This document shows, piece by piece, positions 1 to 30,600 of a DNA stretch of 64,000 bases. The notes below the pieces were generated by a model. It ran no database searches. It was not told the origin of the DNA and worked only from the letters and a program-made list of their open reading frames with translations. Within the stretch, counting starts at the first letter, position 1. The number at the start of each line of letters is the position of its first letter. The position numbers were made by a program, and so were the translations under genes. Source of the stretch: Loxodes magnus (Eukaryota; Ciliophora; Karyorelictea; Loxodida; Loxodidae); NCBI GenBank assembly GCA_946699065.1, contig CAMPDV010000436.1:186001-250000 (forward strand), in the 5' to 3' direction.

Positions 1-4651
<4,651 letters not shown>

Positions 4652-4655
<4 letters not shown>

Positions 4656-7606
4656 GACTATGGGACGTCAAGACAGGTACCTGTAAGACCAAGAGTGGTC
4701 ACACTAATGTTGTATATGCTGTGGCTATATCCAGTGATTCAGAGTTCATCGTATCGGGAAGTTATGATTAGACGGTGAGACTATGGGACGTCAAGACAGG
4801 TACCTGTAAGACCATGAGTGGTCACACACATTATGTATCATCTGTGGCCATATCCAGTGATTCAGAGTTCATCGTATCGGGAAGTGTAGATAAGACGGTG
4901 AGACTATGGGACGTCAAGACAGGTACCTGTAAGACCATGAGTGGTCACACTAATGTTGTATATTCTGTGGCTATATCCAGTGATTCAGAGTTCATCGTAT
5001 CGGGAAGTGCAGATAATACGGTGAGACTATGGGACGTCAAGACAGGTACCTGTAAGACCATGAGTGGTCACACAGATTCTGTAAGATCTGTGGCTATATC
5101 CAGTGATTCAGAGTTCATCGTATCGGGAAGTTATGATTAGACGGTGAGACTATGGGACGTCAAGACAGGTACCTGTAAGACCATGAGTGGTCACACATGG
5201 TATGTATTATCTGTGGCTATATCCAGTGATTCGGAGTTCATCGTATCGGGAAGTTATGATTAGACGGTGAGACTATGGGACGTCAAGACAGGTACCTGTA
5301 AGACCATGAGTGGTCACACTAATGTTGTATATGCTGTGGCTATATCCAGTGATTCAGAGTTCATCGTATCGGGAAGTTATGATAAGACGGTGAGACTATG
5401 GGACGTCAAGACAGGTACCTGTAAGACCATGAGTGGTCACACTAATGTTGTATATGCTGTGGCTATATCCAGTGATTCAGAGTTCATCGTATCGGGAAGT
5501 TATGATAATACGGTGAGACTATGGGACGTCAAGACAGGTACCTGTAAGACCATGAGTGGTCACACATGGTATGTATTATCTGTGGCTATATCCAATGATT
5601 CGGAGTTCATCGTATCGGGAAGTGTAGATAATACGGTGAGACTATGGGACGTCAAGACAGGTACCTGTAAGACCATGAGTGGTCACACAAATGTTGTATA
5701 TTCTGTGGCTATATCCAGTGATTAGGAGTTCATCGTATCGGGAAGTGCAGATAAAACTGTGAGACTATGGGACGTCAAGACAGGTACCTGTAAGACCATG
5801 AGTGGTCACAACGGTTAGGTATATTCTGTGGCTATATCCAGTGATTCGGAGTTCATCGTATCGGGAAGTTATGATTAGACGGTGAGACTATGGGACGTCA
5901 AGACAGGTACCTGTAAGACCAAGAGTGGTCACATTAATGTTGTATATGCTGTGGCTATATCCAGTGATTCGGAGTTCATCGTATCGGGAAGTGCAGATAA
6001 TACGGTGAGACTATGGGACGTCAAGACAGGTACCTGTAAGACCATGAGTGGTCACAACGGTTAGGTATATTCTGTGGCTATATCCAGTGATTCGGAGTTC
6101 ATCGTATCGGGAAGTTATGATAATACGGTGAGACTATGGGACGTCAAGACAGGTACCTGTAAGACCATGAGTGGTCACACTAATGTTGTATATGCTGTGG
6201 CTATATCCAGTGATTCGGAGTTCATCGTATCGGGAAGTGCAGATAATACGGTGAGACTATGGGACGTCAAGACAGGTACCTGTAAGACCATGAGTGGTCA
6301 CAACGGTTAGGTATATTCTGTGGCTATATCCAGTGATTCGGAGTTCATCGTATCGGGAAGTTATGATAATACGGTGAGACTATGGGACGTCAAGACAGGT
6401 ACCTGTAAGACCATGAGTGGTCACAACGGTTAGGTATATTCTGTGGCTATATCCAGTGATTCGGAGTTCATCGTATCGGGAAGTTATGATAATACGGTGA
6501 GACTATGGGACGTCAAGACAGGTACCTGTAAGACCATGAGTGGTCACAACGGTTAGGTATATTCTGTGGCTATATCCAGTGATTCGGAGTTCATCGTATC
6601 GGGAAGTTATGATAATACGGTGAGACTATGGGACGTCAAGACAGGTACCTGTAAGACCATGAGTGGTCACACAGATTCTGTAAGATCTGTGGCTATATCC
6701 AGTGATTCGGAGTTCATCGTATCGGGAAGTGCAGATAAAACGGTGAGACTATGGGACGTCAAGACAGGTACCTGTAAGACCATGAGTGATCACAACGGTT
6801 AGGTATATTCTGTGGCTATATCCAGTGATTCGGAGTTCATCGTATCGGGAAGTGATGACTAGACGGTGAGACTATGGGACGTCAAGACAGGTACCTGTAA
6901 GACCATGAGTGGTCACACTAATGTTGTATATGCTGTGGCTATATCCAGTGATTCAGAGTTCATCGTATCGGGAAGTGTAGATAATACGGTGAGACTATGG
7001 GACGTCAAGACAGGTACCTGTAAGACCATGAGTGGTCACACAGATTCTGTAAGATCTGTGGCTATATCCAGTGATTCGGAGTTCATCTTATCGGGAAGTT
7101 ATGATTAGACGGTGAGACTATGGGACGTCAAGACAGGTACCTGTAAGACCATGAGTGGTCACACTAATTAAGTATTATCTGTGGCTATATCCAGTGATTA
7201 GGAGTTCATCGTATCGGGAAGTGCAGATAAAACGGTGAGACTATGGGACGTCAAGACAGGTACCTGTAAGACCATGAGTGGTCACAACGGTTAGGTATAT
7301 TCTGTGGCTATATCCAGTGATTCGGAGTTCATCGTATCGGGAAGTTATGATTAGACGGTGAGACTATGGGACGTCAAGACAGGTACCTGTAAGACCATGA
7401 GTGGTCACAACGGTTAGGTATATTCTGTGGCTATATCCAGTGATTCAGAGTTCATCGTATCGGGAAGTTATGATTAGACGGTGAGACTATGGGACGTCAA
7501 GACAGGTACCTGTAAGACCATGAGTGGTCACACATGGTATGTATTATCTGTGGCTATATCCAGTGATTCAGAGTTCATCGTATCGGGAAGTTATGATAAG
7601 ACGTGA
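4652..7606 (+). CDS. WD40 array segment 2 (TAR read as Gln)
   Basis: About 24 blades in a new frame after the one-base deletion near 4652, closed by an identical deletion that makes TGA at 7604-7606. It is the first copy of block A. Against the next copy it has one extra blade (around 6310-6566), GHTNVVYS where copies 2-4 have GHNGLVYS (near 4950), and a private Ser13-to-Asn change (near 5594). A TAG at 5723-5725 replaces Ser15. No start codon, promoter or untranslated region can be distinguished. The segment is a WD40 coding stretch whose independence as a gene is doubtful. Confidence 0.5.
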
Positions 7607-10378
7607 GACTATGGGACGTCAAGACAGGTACCTGTAAGACCAAGAGTGGTCACACTAATGTTGTATATGCTGTGGCTATATCCAGTGATTCAGAGTTCAT
7701 CGTATCGGGAAGTTATGATTAGACGGTGAGACTATGGGACGTCAAGACAGGTACCTGTAAGACCATGAGTGGTCACACACATTATGTATCATCTGTGGCC
7801 ATATCCAGTGATTCAGAGTTCATCGTATCGGGAAGTGTAGATAAGACGGTGAGACTATGGGACGTCAAGACAGGTACCTGTAAGACCATGAGTGGTCACA
7901 ACGGTTTGGTATATTCTGTGGCTATATCCAGTGATTCAGAGTTCATCGTATCGGGAAGTGCAGATAATACGGTGAGACTATGGGACGTCAAGACAGGTAC
8001 CTGTAAGACCATGAGTGGTCACACAGATTCTGTAAGATCTGTGGCTATATCCAGTGATTCAGAGTTCATCGTATCGGGAAGTTATGATTAGACGGTGAGA
8101 CTATGGGACGTCAAGACAGGTACCTGTAAGACCATGAGTGGTCACACATGGTATGTATTATCTGTGGCTATATCCAGTGATTCGGAGTTCATCGTATCGG
8201 GAAGTTATGATTAGACGGTGAGACTATGGGACGTCAAGACAGGTACCTGTAAGACCATGAGTGGTCACACTAATGTTGTATATGCTGTGGCTATATCCAG
8301 TGATTCAGAGTTCATCGTATCGGGAAGTTATGATAAGACGGTGAGACTATGGGACGTCAAGACAGGTACCTGTAAGACCATGAGTGGTCACACTAATGTT
8401 GTATATGCTGTGGCTATATCCAGTGATTCAGAGTTCATCGTATCGGGAAGTTATGATAATACGGTGAGACTATGGGACGTCAAGACAGGTACCTGTAAGA
8501 CCATGAGTGGTCACACATGGTATGTATTATCTGTGGCTATATCCAGTGATTCGGAGTTCATCGTATCGGGAAGTGTAGATAATACGGTGAGACTATGGGA
8601 CGTCAAGACAGGTACCTGTAAGACCATGAGTGGTCACACAAATGTTGTATATTCTGTGGCTATATCCAGTGATTAGGAGTTCATCGTATCGGGAAGTGCA
8701 GATAAAACTGTGAGACTATGGGACGTCAAGACAGGTACCTGTAAGACCATGAGTGGTCACAACGGTTAGGTATATTCTGTGGCTATATCCAGTGATTCGG
8801 AGTTCATCGTATCGGGAAGTTATGATTAGACGGTGAGACTATGGGACGTCAAGACAGGTACCTGTAAGACCAAGAGTGGTCACATTAATGTTGTATATGC
8901 TGTGGCTATATCCAGTGATTCGGAGTTCATCGTATCGGGAAGTGCAGATAATACGGTGAGACTATGGGACGTCAAGACAGGTACCTGTAAGACCATGAGT
9001 GGTCACAACGGTTAGGTATATTCTGTGGCTATATCCAGTGATTCGGAGTTCATCGTATCGGGAAGTTATGATAATACGGTGAGACTATGGGACGTCAAGA
9101 CAGGTACCTGTAAGACCATGAGTGGTCACACTAATGTTGTATATGCTGTGGCTATATCCAGTGATTCGGAGTTCATCGTATCGGGAAGTGCAGATAATAC
9201 GGTGAGACTATGGGACGTCAAGACAGGTACCTGTAAGACCATGAGTGGTCACAACGGTTAGGTATATTCTGTGGCTATATCCAGTGATTCGGAGTTCATC
9301 GTATCGGGAAGTTATGATAATACGGTGAGACTATGGGACGTCAAGACAGGTACCTGTAAGACCATGAGTGGTCACAACGGTTAGGTATATTCTGTGGCTA
9401 TATCCAGTGATTCGGAGTTCATCGTATCGGGAAGTTATGATAATACGGTGAGACTATGGGACGTCAAGACAGGTACCTGTAAGACCATGAGTGGTCACAC
9501 AGATTCTGTAAGATCTGTGGCTATATCCAGTGATTCGGAGTTCATCGTATCGGGAAGTGCAGATAAAACGGTGAGACTATGGGACGTCAAGACAGGTACC
9601 TGTAAGACCATGAGTGATCACAACGGTTAGGTATATTCTGTGGCTATATCCAGTGATTCGGAGTTCATCGTATCGGGAAGTGATGACTAGACGGTGAGAC
9701 TATGGGACGTCAAGACAGGTACCTGTAAGACCATGAGTGGTCACACTAATGTTGTATATGCTGTGGCTATATCCAGTGATTCAGAGTTCATCGTATCGGG
9801 AAGTGTAGATAATACGGTGAGACTATGGGACGTCAAGACAGGTACCTGTAAGACCATGAGTGGTCACACAGATTCTGTAAGATCTGTGGCTATATCCAGT
9901 GATTCGGAGTTCATCTTATCGGGAAGTTATGATTAGACGGTGAGACTATGGGACGTCAAGACAGGTACCTGTAAGACCATGAGTGGTCACACTAATTAAG
10001 TATTATCTGTGGCTATATCCAGTGATTAGGAGTTCATCGTATCGGGAAGTGCAGATAAAACGGTGAGACTATGGGACGTCAAGACAGGTACCTGTAAGAC
10101 CATGAGTGGTCACAACGGTTAGGTATATTCTGTGGCTATATCCAGTGATTCGGAGTTCATCGTATCGGGAAGTTATGATTAGACGGTGAGACTATGGGAC
10201 GTCAAGACAGGTACCTGTAAGACCATGAGTGGTCACAACGGTTAGGTATATTCTGTGGCTATATCCAGTGATTCAGAGTTCATCGTATCGGGAAGTTATG
10301 ATTAGACGGTGAGACTATGGGACGTCAAGACAGGTACCTGTAAGACCATGAGTGGTCACACATGGTATGTATTATCTG
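7551..10378 (+). repeat. Higher-order block A, copy 2 (23 repeats)
   Basis: It lies directly next to copy 1, at offsets of 2951 and then 2828 bp (24 x 123 and 23 x 123, each less the deleted base). A third, diverging copy starts at about 10379 and is then replaced by different loop cassettes. Confidence 0.75.
7601..7606 (+). other. Frameshift type a, second copy
   Basis: Same missing G and the same TGA, carried by block A. Confidence 0.9.
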
Positions 10379-10434
10379 TGGCTATATCCAGTGATTCAGA
10401 GTTCATCGTATCGGGAAGTTATGATAAGACGTGA
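7603..10434 (+). CDS. WD40 array segment 3 (TAR read as Gln)
   Basis: About 23 blades, a near-exact second copy of segment 2 shifted by 2951 bp, then by 2828 bp after one blade is lost. It begins after one ACG-TGA frameshift and ends in another (TGA at 10432-10434). It contains the unusual GHNGLV blade, where TTG (Leu) replaces the usual TAG at position 5, near 7905. Its TAR codons match those of segment 2 site for site, which shows that they were copied with the block. Confidence 0.5.
10429..10434 (+). other. Frameshift type a, third copy
   Basis: Same missing G and the same TGA, at the start of the third block A copy. Confidence 0.9.
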
Positions 10435-13294
10435 GACTATGGGACGTCAAGACAGGTACCTGTAAGACCAAGAGTGGTCACACTAATGTTGTATATGCTG
10501 TGGCTATATCCAGTGATTCAGAGTTCATCGTATCGGGAAGTTATGATTAGACGGTGAGACTATGGGACGTCAAGACAGGTACCTGTAAGACCATGAGTGG
10601 TCACACACATTATGTATCATCTGTGGCCATATCCAGTGATTCAGAGTTCATCGTATCGGGAAGTGTAGATAAGACGGTGAGACTATGGGACGTCAAGACA
10701 GGTACCTGTAAGACCATGAGTGGTCACAACGGTTTGGTATATTCTGTGGCTATATCCAGTGATTCAGAGTTCATCGTATCGGGAAGTGCAGATAATACGG
10801 TGAGACTATGGGACGTCAAGACAGGTACCTGTAAGACCATGAGTGGTCACACAGATTCTGTAAGATCTGTGGCTATATCCAGTGATTCAGAGTTCATCGT
10901 ATCGGGAAGTTATGATTAGACGGTGAGACTATGGGACGTCAAGACAGGTACCTGTAAGACCATGAGTGGTCACACATGGTATGTATTATCTGTGGCTATA
11001 TCCAGTGATTCGGAGTTCATCGTATCGGGAAGTTATGATTAGACGGTGAGACTATGGGACGTCAAGACAGGTACCTGTAAGACCATGAGTGGTCACACTA
11101 ATGTTGTATATGCTGTGGCTATATCCAGTGATTCAGAGTTCATCGTATCGGGAAGTTATGATAAGACGGTGAGACTATGGGACGTCAAGACAGGTACCTG
11201 TAAGACCATGAGTGGTCACACTAATGTTGTATATGCTGTGGCTATATCCAGTGATTCAGAGTTCATCGTATCGGGAAGTTATGATAATACGGTGAGACTA
11301 TGGGACGTCAAGACAGGTACCTGTAAGACCATGAGTGGTCACACATGGTATGTATTATCTGTGGCTATATCCAGTGATTCGGAGTTCATCGTATCGGGAA
11401 GTGTAGATAATACGGTGAGACTATGGGACGTCAAGACAGGTACCTGTAAGACCATGAGTGGTCACACAAATGTTGTATATTCTGTGGCTATATCCAGTGA
11501 TTAGGAGTTCATCGTATCGGGAAGTGCAGATAAAACTGTGAGACTATGGGACGTCAAGACAGGTACCTGTAAGACCATGAGTGGTCACAACGGTTAGGTA
11601 TATTCTGTGGCTATATCCAGTGATTCGGAGTTCATCGTATCGGGAAGTTATGATTAGACGGTGAGACTATGGGACGTCAAGACAGGTACCTGTAAGACCA
11701 AGAGTGGTCACATTAATGTTGTATATGCTGTGGCTATATCCAGTGATTCGGAGTTCATCGTATCGGGAAGTGCAGATAATACGGTGAGACTATGGGACGT
11801 CAAGACAGGTACCTGTAAGACCATGAGTGGTCACAACGGTTAGGTATATTCTGTGGCTATATCCAGTGATTCGGAGTTCATCGTATCGGGAAGTTATGAT
11901 AATACGGTGAGACTATGGGACGTCAAGACAGGTACCTGTAAGACCATGAGTGGTCACACAGATTCTGTAAGATCTGTGGCTATATCCAGTGATTCGGAGT
12001 TCATCGTATCGGGAAGTGCAGATAATACGGTGAGACTATGGGACGTCAAGACAGGTACCTGTAAGACCATGAGTGGTCACAACGGTTAGGTATATTCTGT
12101 GGCTATATCCAGTGATTCGGAGTTCATCGTATCGGGAAGTTATGATAATACGGTGAGACTATGGGACGTCAAGACAGGTACCTGTAAGACCATGAGTGGT
12201 CACAACGGTTAGGTATATTCTGTGGCTATATCCAGTGATTCGGAGTTCATCGTATCGGGAAGTTATGATAATACGGTGAGACTATGGGACGTCAAGACAG
12301 GTACCTGTAAGACCATGAGTGGTCACACATGGTATGTAAATGCTGTGGCTATATCCAGTGATTCGGAGTTCATCGTATCGGGAAGTGCAGATAAAACGGT
12401 GAGACTATGGGACGTCAAGACAGGTACCTGTAAGACCATGAGTGGTCACAACGGTTAGGTATATTCTGTGGCTATATCCAGTGATTCGGAGTTCATCGTA
12501 TCGGGAAGTTATGATTAGACGGTGAGACTATGGGACGTCAAGACAGGTACCTGTAAGACCATGAGTGGTCACACTAATGTTGTATATGCTGTGGCTATAT
12601 CCAGTGATTCAGAGTTCATCGTATCGGGAAGTGTAGATAATACGGTGAGACTATGGGACGTCAAGACAGGTACCTGTAAGACCATGAGTGGTCACACAGA
12701 TTCTGTAAGATCTGTGGCTATATCCAGTGATTCAGAGTTCATCGTATCGGGAAGTTATGATTAGACGGTGAGACTATGGGACGTCAAGACAGGTACCTGT
12801 AAGACCATGAGTGGTCACACTAATGTTGTATATGCTGTGGCTATATCCAGTGATTCGGAGTTCATCGTATCGGGAAGTGCAGATAATACGGTGAGACTAT
12901 GGGACGTCAAGACAGGTACCTGTAAGACCATGAGTGGTCACAACGGTTAGGTATATTCTGTGGCCATATCCAGTGATTCAGAGTTCATCGTATCGGGAAG
13001 TGTAGATAATACGGTGAGACTATGGGACGTCAAGACAGGTACCTGTAAGACCATGAGTGGTCACAACGGTTAGGTATATTCTGTGGCTATATCCAGTGAT
13101 TCGGAGTTCATCGTATCGGGAAGTTATGATAATACGGTGAGACTATGGGACGTCAAGACAGGTACCTGTAAGACCATGAGTGGTCACACTAATTAGGTAT
13201 TATCTGTGGCTATATCCAGTGATTCGGAGTTCATCGTATCGGGAAGTGTAGATAATACGGTGAGACTATGGGACGTCAAGACAGGTACCTGTAG

Positions 13295-13301
<7 letters not shown>
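10431..13301 (+). CDS. WD40 array segment 4 (TAR read as Gln)
   Basis: About 23 blades. The first part repeats block A again. From about 11.9 kb it differs by replaced loop cassettes: DSVRS where the earlier copies have NVVYA (near 11960), and WYVNA where they have DSVRS (near 12330). The swap changes only the hypervariable codons, as expected from gene conversion or unequal exchange between blades. It is closed by a different lesion: AAG shortened to AG in CTGTAAG, giving TGA at 13299-13301. Confidence 0.5.
13287..13301 (+). other. Frameshift type b: CTGTAAGACC to CTGTAGACC
   Basis: One A of Lys38 is lost and TGA follows two codons later. Confidence 0.9.
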
Positions 13302-14856
<1,555 letters not shown>

Positions 14857-14860
<4 letters not shown>

Positions 14861-17597
14861 GACTATGGGACGTCAAGACAGGTACCTGTAAGACCAAGAG
14901 TGGTCACACTAATGTTGTATATGCTGTGGCTATATCCAGTGATTCAGAGTTCATCGTATCGGGAAGTTATGATTAGACGGTGAGACTATGGGACGTCAAG
15001 ACAGGTACCTGTAAGACCATGAGTGGTCACACACATTATGTATCATCTGTGGCCATATCCAGTGATTCAGAGTTCATCGTATCGGGAAGTGTAGATAAGA
15101 CGGTGAGACTATGGGACGTCAAGACAGGTACCTGTAAGACCATGAGTGGTCACAACGGTTTGGTATATTCTGTGGCTATATCCAGTGATTCAGAGTTCAT
15201 CGTATCGGGAAGTGCAGATAATACGGTGAGACTATGGGACGTCAAGACAGGTACCTGTAAGACCATGAGTGGTCACACAGATTCTGTAAGATCTGTGGCT
15301 ATATCCAGTGATTCAGAGTTCATCGTATCGGGAAGTTATGATTAGACGGTGAGACTATGGGACGTCAAGACAGGTACCTGTAAGACCATGAGTGGTCACA
15401 CATGGTATGTATTATCTGTGGCTATATCCAGTGATTCGGAGTTCATCGTATCGGGAAGTTATGATTAGACGGTGAGACTATGGGACGTCAAGACAGGTAC
15501 CTGTAAGACCATGAGTGGTCACACTAATGTTGTATATGCTGTGGCTATATCCAGTGATTCAGAGTTCATCGTATCGGGAAGTTATGATAAGACGGTGAGA
15601 CTATGGGACGTCAAGACAGGTACCTGTAAGACCATGAGTGGTCACACTAATGTTGTATATGCTGTGGCTATATCCAGTGATTCAGAGTTCATCGTATCGG
15701 GAAGTTATGATAATACGGTGAGACTATGGGACGTCAAGACAGGTACCTGTAAGACCATGAGTGGTCACACAAATGTTGTATATTCTGTGGCTATATCCAG
15801 TGATTAGGAGTTCATCGTATCGGGAAGTGCAGATAAAACTGTGAGACTATGGGACGTCAAGACAGGTACCTGTAAGACCATGAGTGGTCACAACGGTTAG
15901 GTATATTCTGTGGCTATATCCAGTGATTCGGAGTTCATCGTATCGGGAAGTTATGATTAGACGGTGAGACTATGGGACGTCAAGACAGGTACCTGTAAGA
16001 CCAAGAGTGGTCACATTAATGTTGTATATGCTGTGGCTATATCCAGTGATTCGGAGTTCATCGTATCGGGAAGTGCAGATAATACGGTGAGACTATGGGA
16101 CGTCAAGACAGGTACCTGTAAGACCATGAGTGGTCACAACGGTTAGGTATATTCTGTGGCTATATCCAGTGATTCGGAGTTCATCGTATCGGGAAGTTAT
16201 GATAATACGGTGAGACTATGGGACGTCAAGACAGGTACCTGTAAGACCATGAGTGGTCACACAGATTCTGTAAGATCTGTGGCTATATCCAGTGATTCGG
16301 AGTTCATCGTATCGGGAAGTGCAGATAATACGGTGAGACTATGGGACGTCAAGACAGGTACCTGTAAGACCATGAGTGGTCACAACGGTTAGGTATATTC
16401 TGTGGCTATATCCAGTGATTCGGAGTTCATCGTATCGGGAAGTTATGATAATACGGTGAGACTATGGGACGTCAAGACAGGTACCTGTAAGACCATGAGT
16501 GGTCACAACGGTTAGGTATATTCTGTGGCTATATCCAGTGATTCGGAGTTCATCGTATCGGGAAGTTATGATAATACGGTGAGACTATGGGACGTCAAGA
16601 CAGGTACCTGTAAGACCATGAGTGGTCACACATGGTATGTAAATGCTGTGGCTATATCCAGTGATTCGGAGTTCATCGTATCGGGAAGTGCAGATAAAAC
16701 GGTGAGACTATGGGACGTCAAGACAGGTACCTGTAAGACCATGAGTGGTCACAACGGTTAGGTATATTCTGTGGCTATATCCAGTGATTCGGAGTTCATC
16801 GTATCGGGAAGTGATGACTAGACGGTGAGACTATGGGACGTCAAGACAGGTACCTGTAAGACCATGAGTGGTCACACTAATGTTGTATATGCTGTGGCTA
16901 TATCCAGTGATTCAGAGTTCATCGTATCGGGAAGTGTAGATAATACGGTGAGACTATGGGACGTCAAGACAGGTACCTGTAAGACCATGAGTGGTCACAC
17001 AGATTCTGTAAGATCTGTGGCTATATCCAGTGATTCAGAGTTCATCGTATCGGGAAGTTATGATTAGACGGTGAGACTATGGGACGTCAAGACAGGTACC
17101 TGTAAGACCATGAGTGGTCACACTAATGTTGTATATGCTGTGGCTATATCCAGTGATTCGGAGTTCATCGTATCGGGAAGTGCAGATAATACGGTGAGAC
17201 TATGGGACGTCAAGACAGGTACCTGTAAGACCATGAGTGGTCACAACGGTTAGGTATATTCTGTGGCCATATCCAGTGATTCAGAGTTCATCGTATCGGG
17301 AAGTGTAGATAATACGGTGAGACTATGGGACGTCAAGACAGGTACCTGTAAGACCATGAGTGGTCACAACGGTTAGGTATATTCTGTGGCTATATCCAGT
17401 GATTCGGAGTTCATCGTATCGGGAAGTTATGATAATACGGTGAGACTATGGGACGTCAAGACAGGTACCTGTAAGACCATGAGTGGTCACACTAATTAGG
17501 TATTATCTGTGGCTATATCCAGTGATTCGGAGTTCATCGTATCGGGAAGTGTAGATAATACGGTGAGACTATGGGACGTCAAGACAGGTACCTGTAG

Positions 17598-17604
<7 letters not shown>
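14857..17604 (+). CDS. WD40 array segment 6 (TAR read as Gln)
   Basis: About 22 blades. It is a copy of segment 4 at an offset of 4426 bp, falling to 4303 bp after one WYVLS blade is lost near 15.73 kb. It ends in the same CTGTAG lesion as segment 4 (TGA at 17602-17604). The two segments share nearly all hypervariable codons and both boundary frameshifts, so the lesions predate the duplication. Confidence 0.5.
17590..17604 (+). other. Frameshift type b, second copy
   Basis: Identical to 13287-13301, at 4303 bp distance, inside block B copy 2. Confidence 0.9.
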
Positions 17605-27650
<10,046 letters not shown>

Positions 27651-30600
27651 GACTATGGGACGTCAAGACAGGTACCTGTAAGACCATGAGTGGTCACAAC
27701 AGTTAGGTATATTCTGTGGCTATATCCAGTGATTCGGAGTTAATCGTATCGGGAAGTTATGATTAGACGGTGAGACTATGGGACGTCAAGACAGGTACCT
27801 GTAAGACCATGAGTGGTCACAACAGTTAGGTATATTCTGTGGCTATATCCAGTGATTCGGAGTTCATCGTATCGGGAAGTTATGATAATACGGTGAGACT
27901 ATGGGACGTCAAGACAGGTACCTGTAAGACCATGAGTGGTCACAACGGTTAGGTATATTCTGTGGCTATATCCAGTGATTCGGAGTTCATCGTATCGGGA
28001 AGTGCAGATAATACGGTGAGACTATGGGACGTCAAGACAGGTACCTGTAAGACCATTAGTGGTCACACTAGTTATGTATTATCTGTGGCTATATCCAGTG
28101 ATTCGGAGTTCATCGTATCGGGAAGTTATGATTATACGGTGAGACTATGGGACGTCAAGACAGGTACCTGTAAGACCATGAGTGGTCACACAGATTATGT
28201 ATCATCTGTGGCTATATCCAGTGATTCAGAGTTCATCGTATCGGGAAGTAGAGATTATACGGTGAGACTATGGGACGTCAAGACAGGTATCTGTAAGACC
28301 ATGAGTGGTCACACTAGTTATGTATTATCTGTGGCCATATCCAGTGATTCAGAGTTCATCGTATCGGGAAGTTATGATAAGACGGTGAGACTATGGGACG
28401 TCAAGACAGGTACCTGTAAGACCATGAGTGGTCACAACGGTTAGGTATATGCTGTGGCTATATCCAGTGATTCGGAGTTCATCGTATCGGGAAGTTATGA
28501 TAATACGGTGAGACTATGGGACGTCAAGACAGGTACCTGTAAGACCATGAGTGGTCACACTAATTAAGTATTATCTGTGGCCATATCCAGTGATTCAGAG
28601 TTCATCGTATCGGGAAGTTATGATTAGACGGTGAGACTATGGGACGTCAAGACAGGTACCTGTAAGACCAAGAGTGGTCACACAAATGTTGTATATTCTG
28701 TGGCTATATCCAGTGATTCAGAGTTCATCGTATCGGGAAGTTATGATTAGACGGTGAGACTATGGGACGTCAAGACAGGTACCTGTAAGACCATGAGTGG
28801 TCACAACGGTTAGGTATATTCTGTGGCTATATCCAGTGATTCGGAGTTCATCGTATCGGGAAGTTATGATAATACGGTGAGACTATGGGACGTCAAGACA
28901 GGTACCTGTAAGACCATGAGTGGTCACACAGATTCTCTATATGCTGTGGCTATATCCAGTGATTCAGAGTTCATCGTATCGGGAAGTTCAGATATTACGG
29001 TGAGACTATGGGACGTCAAGACAGGTACCTGTAAGACCATGAGTGGTCACACTAATGTTGTATATGCTGTGGCTATATCCAGTGATTCGGAGTTCATCGT
29101 ATCGGGAAGTGATGACTAGACGGTGAGACTATGGGACGTCAAGACAGGTACCTGTAAGACCATGAGTGGTCACACTAGTTATGTATTATCTGTGGCTATA
29201 TCCAGTGATTCAGAGTTCATCGTATCGGGAAGTTATGATTATACTGTGAGACTATGGGACGTCAAGACAGGTACCTGTAAGACCATGAGTGGTCACACTA
29301 GTTATGTATTATCTGTGGCTATATCCAGTGATTCGGAGTTCATCGTATCGGGAAGTTATGATAATACGGTGAGACTATGGGACGTCAAGACAGGTACCTG
29401 TAAGACCATGAGTGGTCACAACGGTTAGGTATATTCTGTGGCTATATCCAGTGATTCGGAGTTCATCTTATCGGGAAGTTCAGATAATACGGTGAGACTA
29501 TGGGACGTCAAGACAGGTACCTGTAAGACCATGAGTGGTCACAACAGTTAGGTATATTCTGTGGCTATATCCAGTGATTCGGAGTTCATCGTATCGGGAA
29601 GTTATGATAATACGGTGAGACTATGGGACGTCAAGACAGGTACCTGTAAGACCATGAGTGGTCACACTAATTAGGTATTATCTGTGGCTATATCCAGTGA
29701 TTCAGAGTTCATCGTATCGGGAAGTTATGATAAGACGGTGAGACTATGGGACGTCAAGACAGGTACCTGTAAGACCATTAGTTGTCACACTAGTTATGTA
29801 TTATCTGTGGCTATATCCAGTGATTCGGAGTTCATCGTATCGGGAAGTTATGATAAGACGGTGAGACTATGGGACGTCAAGACATGTACCTGTAAGACCA
29901 TGAGTGGTCACACTAGTTATGTATTATCTGTGGCTATATCCAGTGATTCAGAGTTCATCGTATCGGGAAGTTATGATAATACGGTGAGACTATGGGACGT
30001 CAAGACAGGTACCTGTAAGACCATGAGTGGTCACACATGGTATGTATTATCTGTGGCTATATCCAGTGATTCGGAGTTCATCTTATCGGGAAGTTATGAT
30101 TAGACGGTGAGACTATGGGACGTCAAGACAGGTACCTGTAAGACCATGAGTGGTCACACTAATTAGGTATTATCTGTGGCTATATCCAGTGATTCAGAGT
30201 TCATCGTATCGGGAAGTTCAGATAATACGGTGAGACTATGGGACGTCAAGACAGGTACCTGTAAGACCATGAGTGGTCACACAGATTCTCTATATGCTGT
30301 GGCTATATCCAGTGATTCAGAGTTCATCGTATCGGGAAGTTCAGATAATACGGTGAGACTATGGGACGTCAAGACAGGTACCTGTAAGACCAAGAGTGGT
30401 CACACTAATGTTGTATATTCTGTGGCTATATCCAGTGATTCAGAGTTCATCGTATCGGGAAGTTATGATAATACGGTGAGACTATGGGACGTCAAGACAG
30501 GTACCTGTAAGACCATGAGTGGTCACAACGGTTAGGTATATTCTGTGGCTATATCCAGTGATTCGGAGTTCATCGTATCGGGAAGTTATGATAATACGGT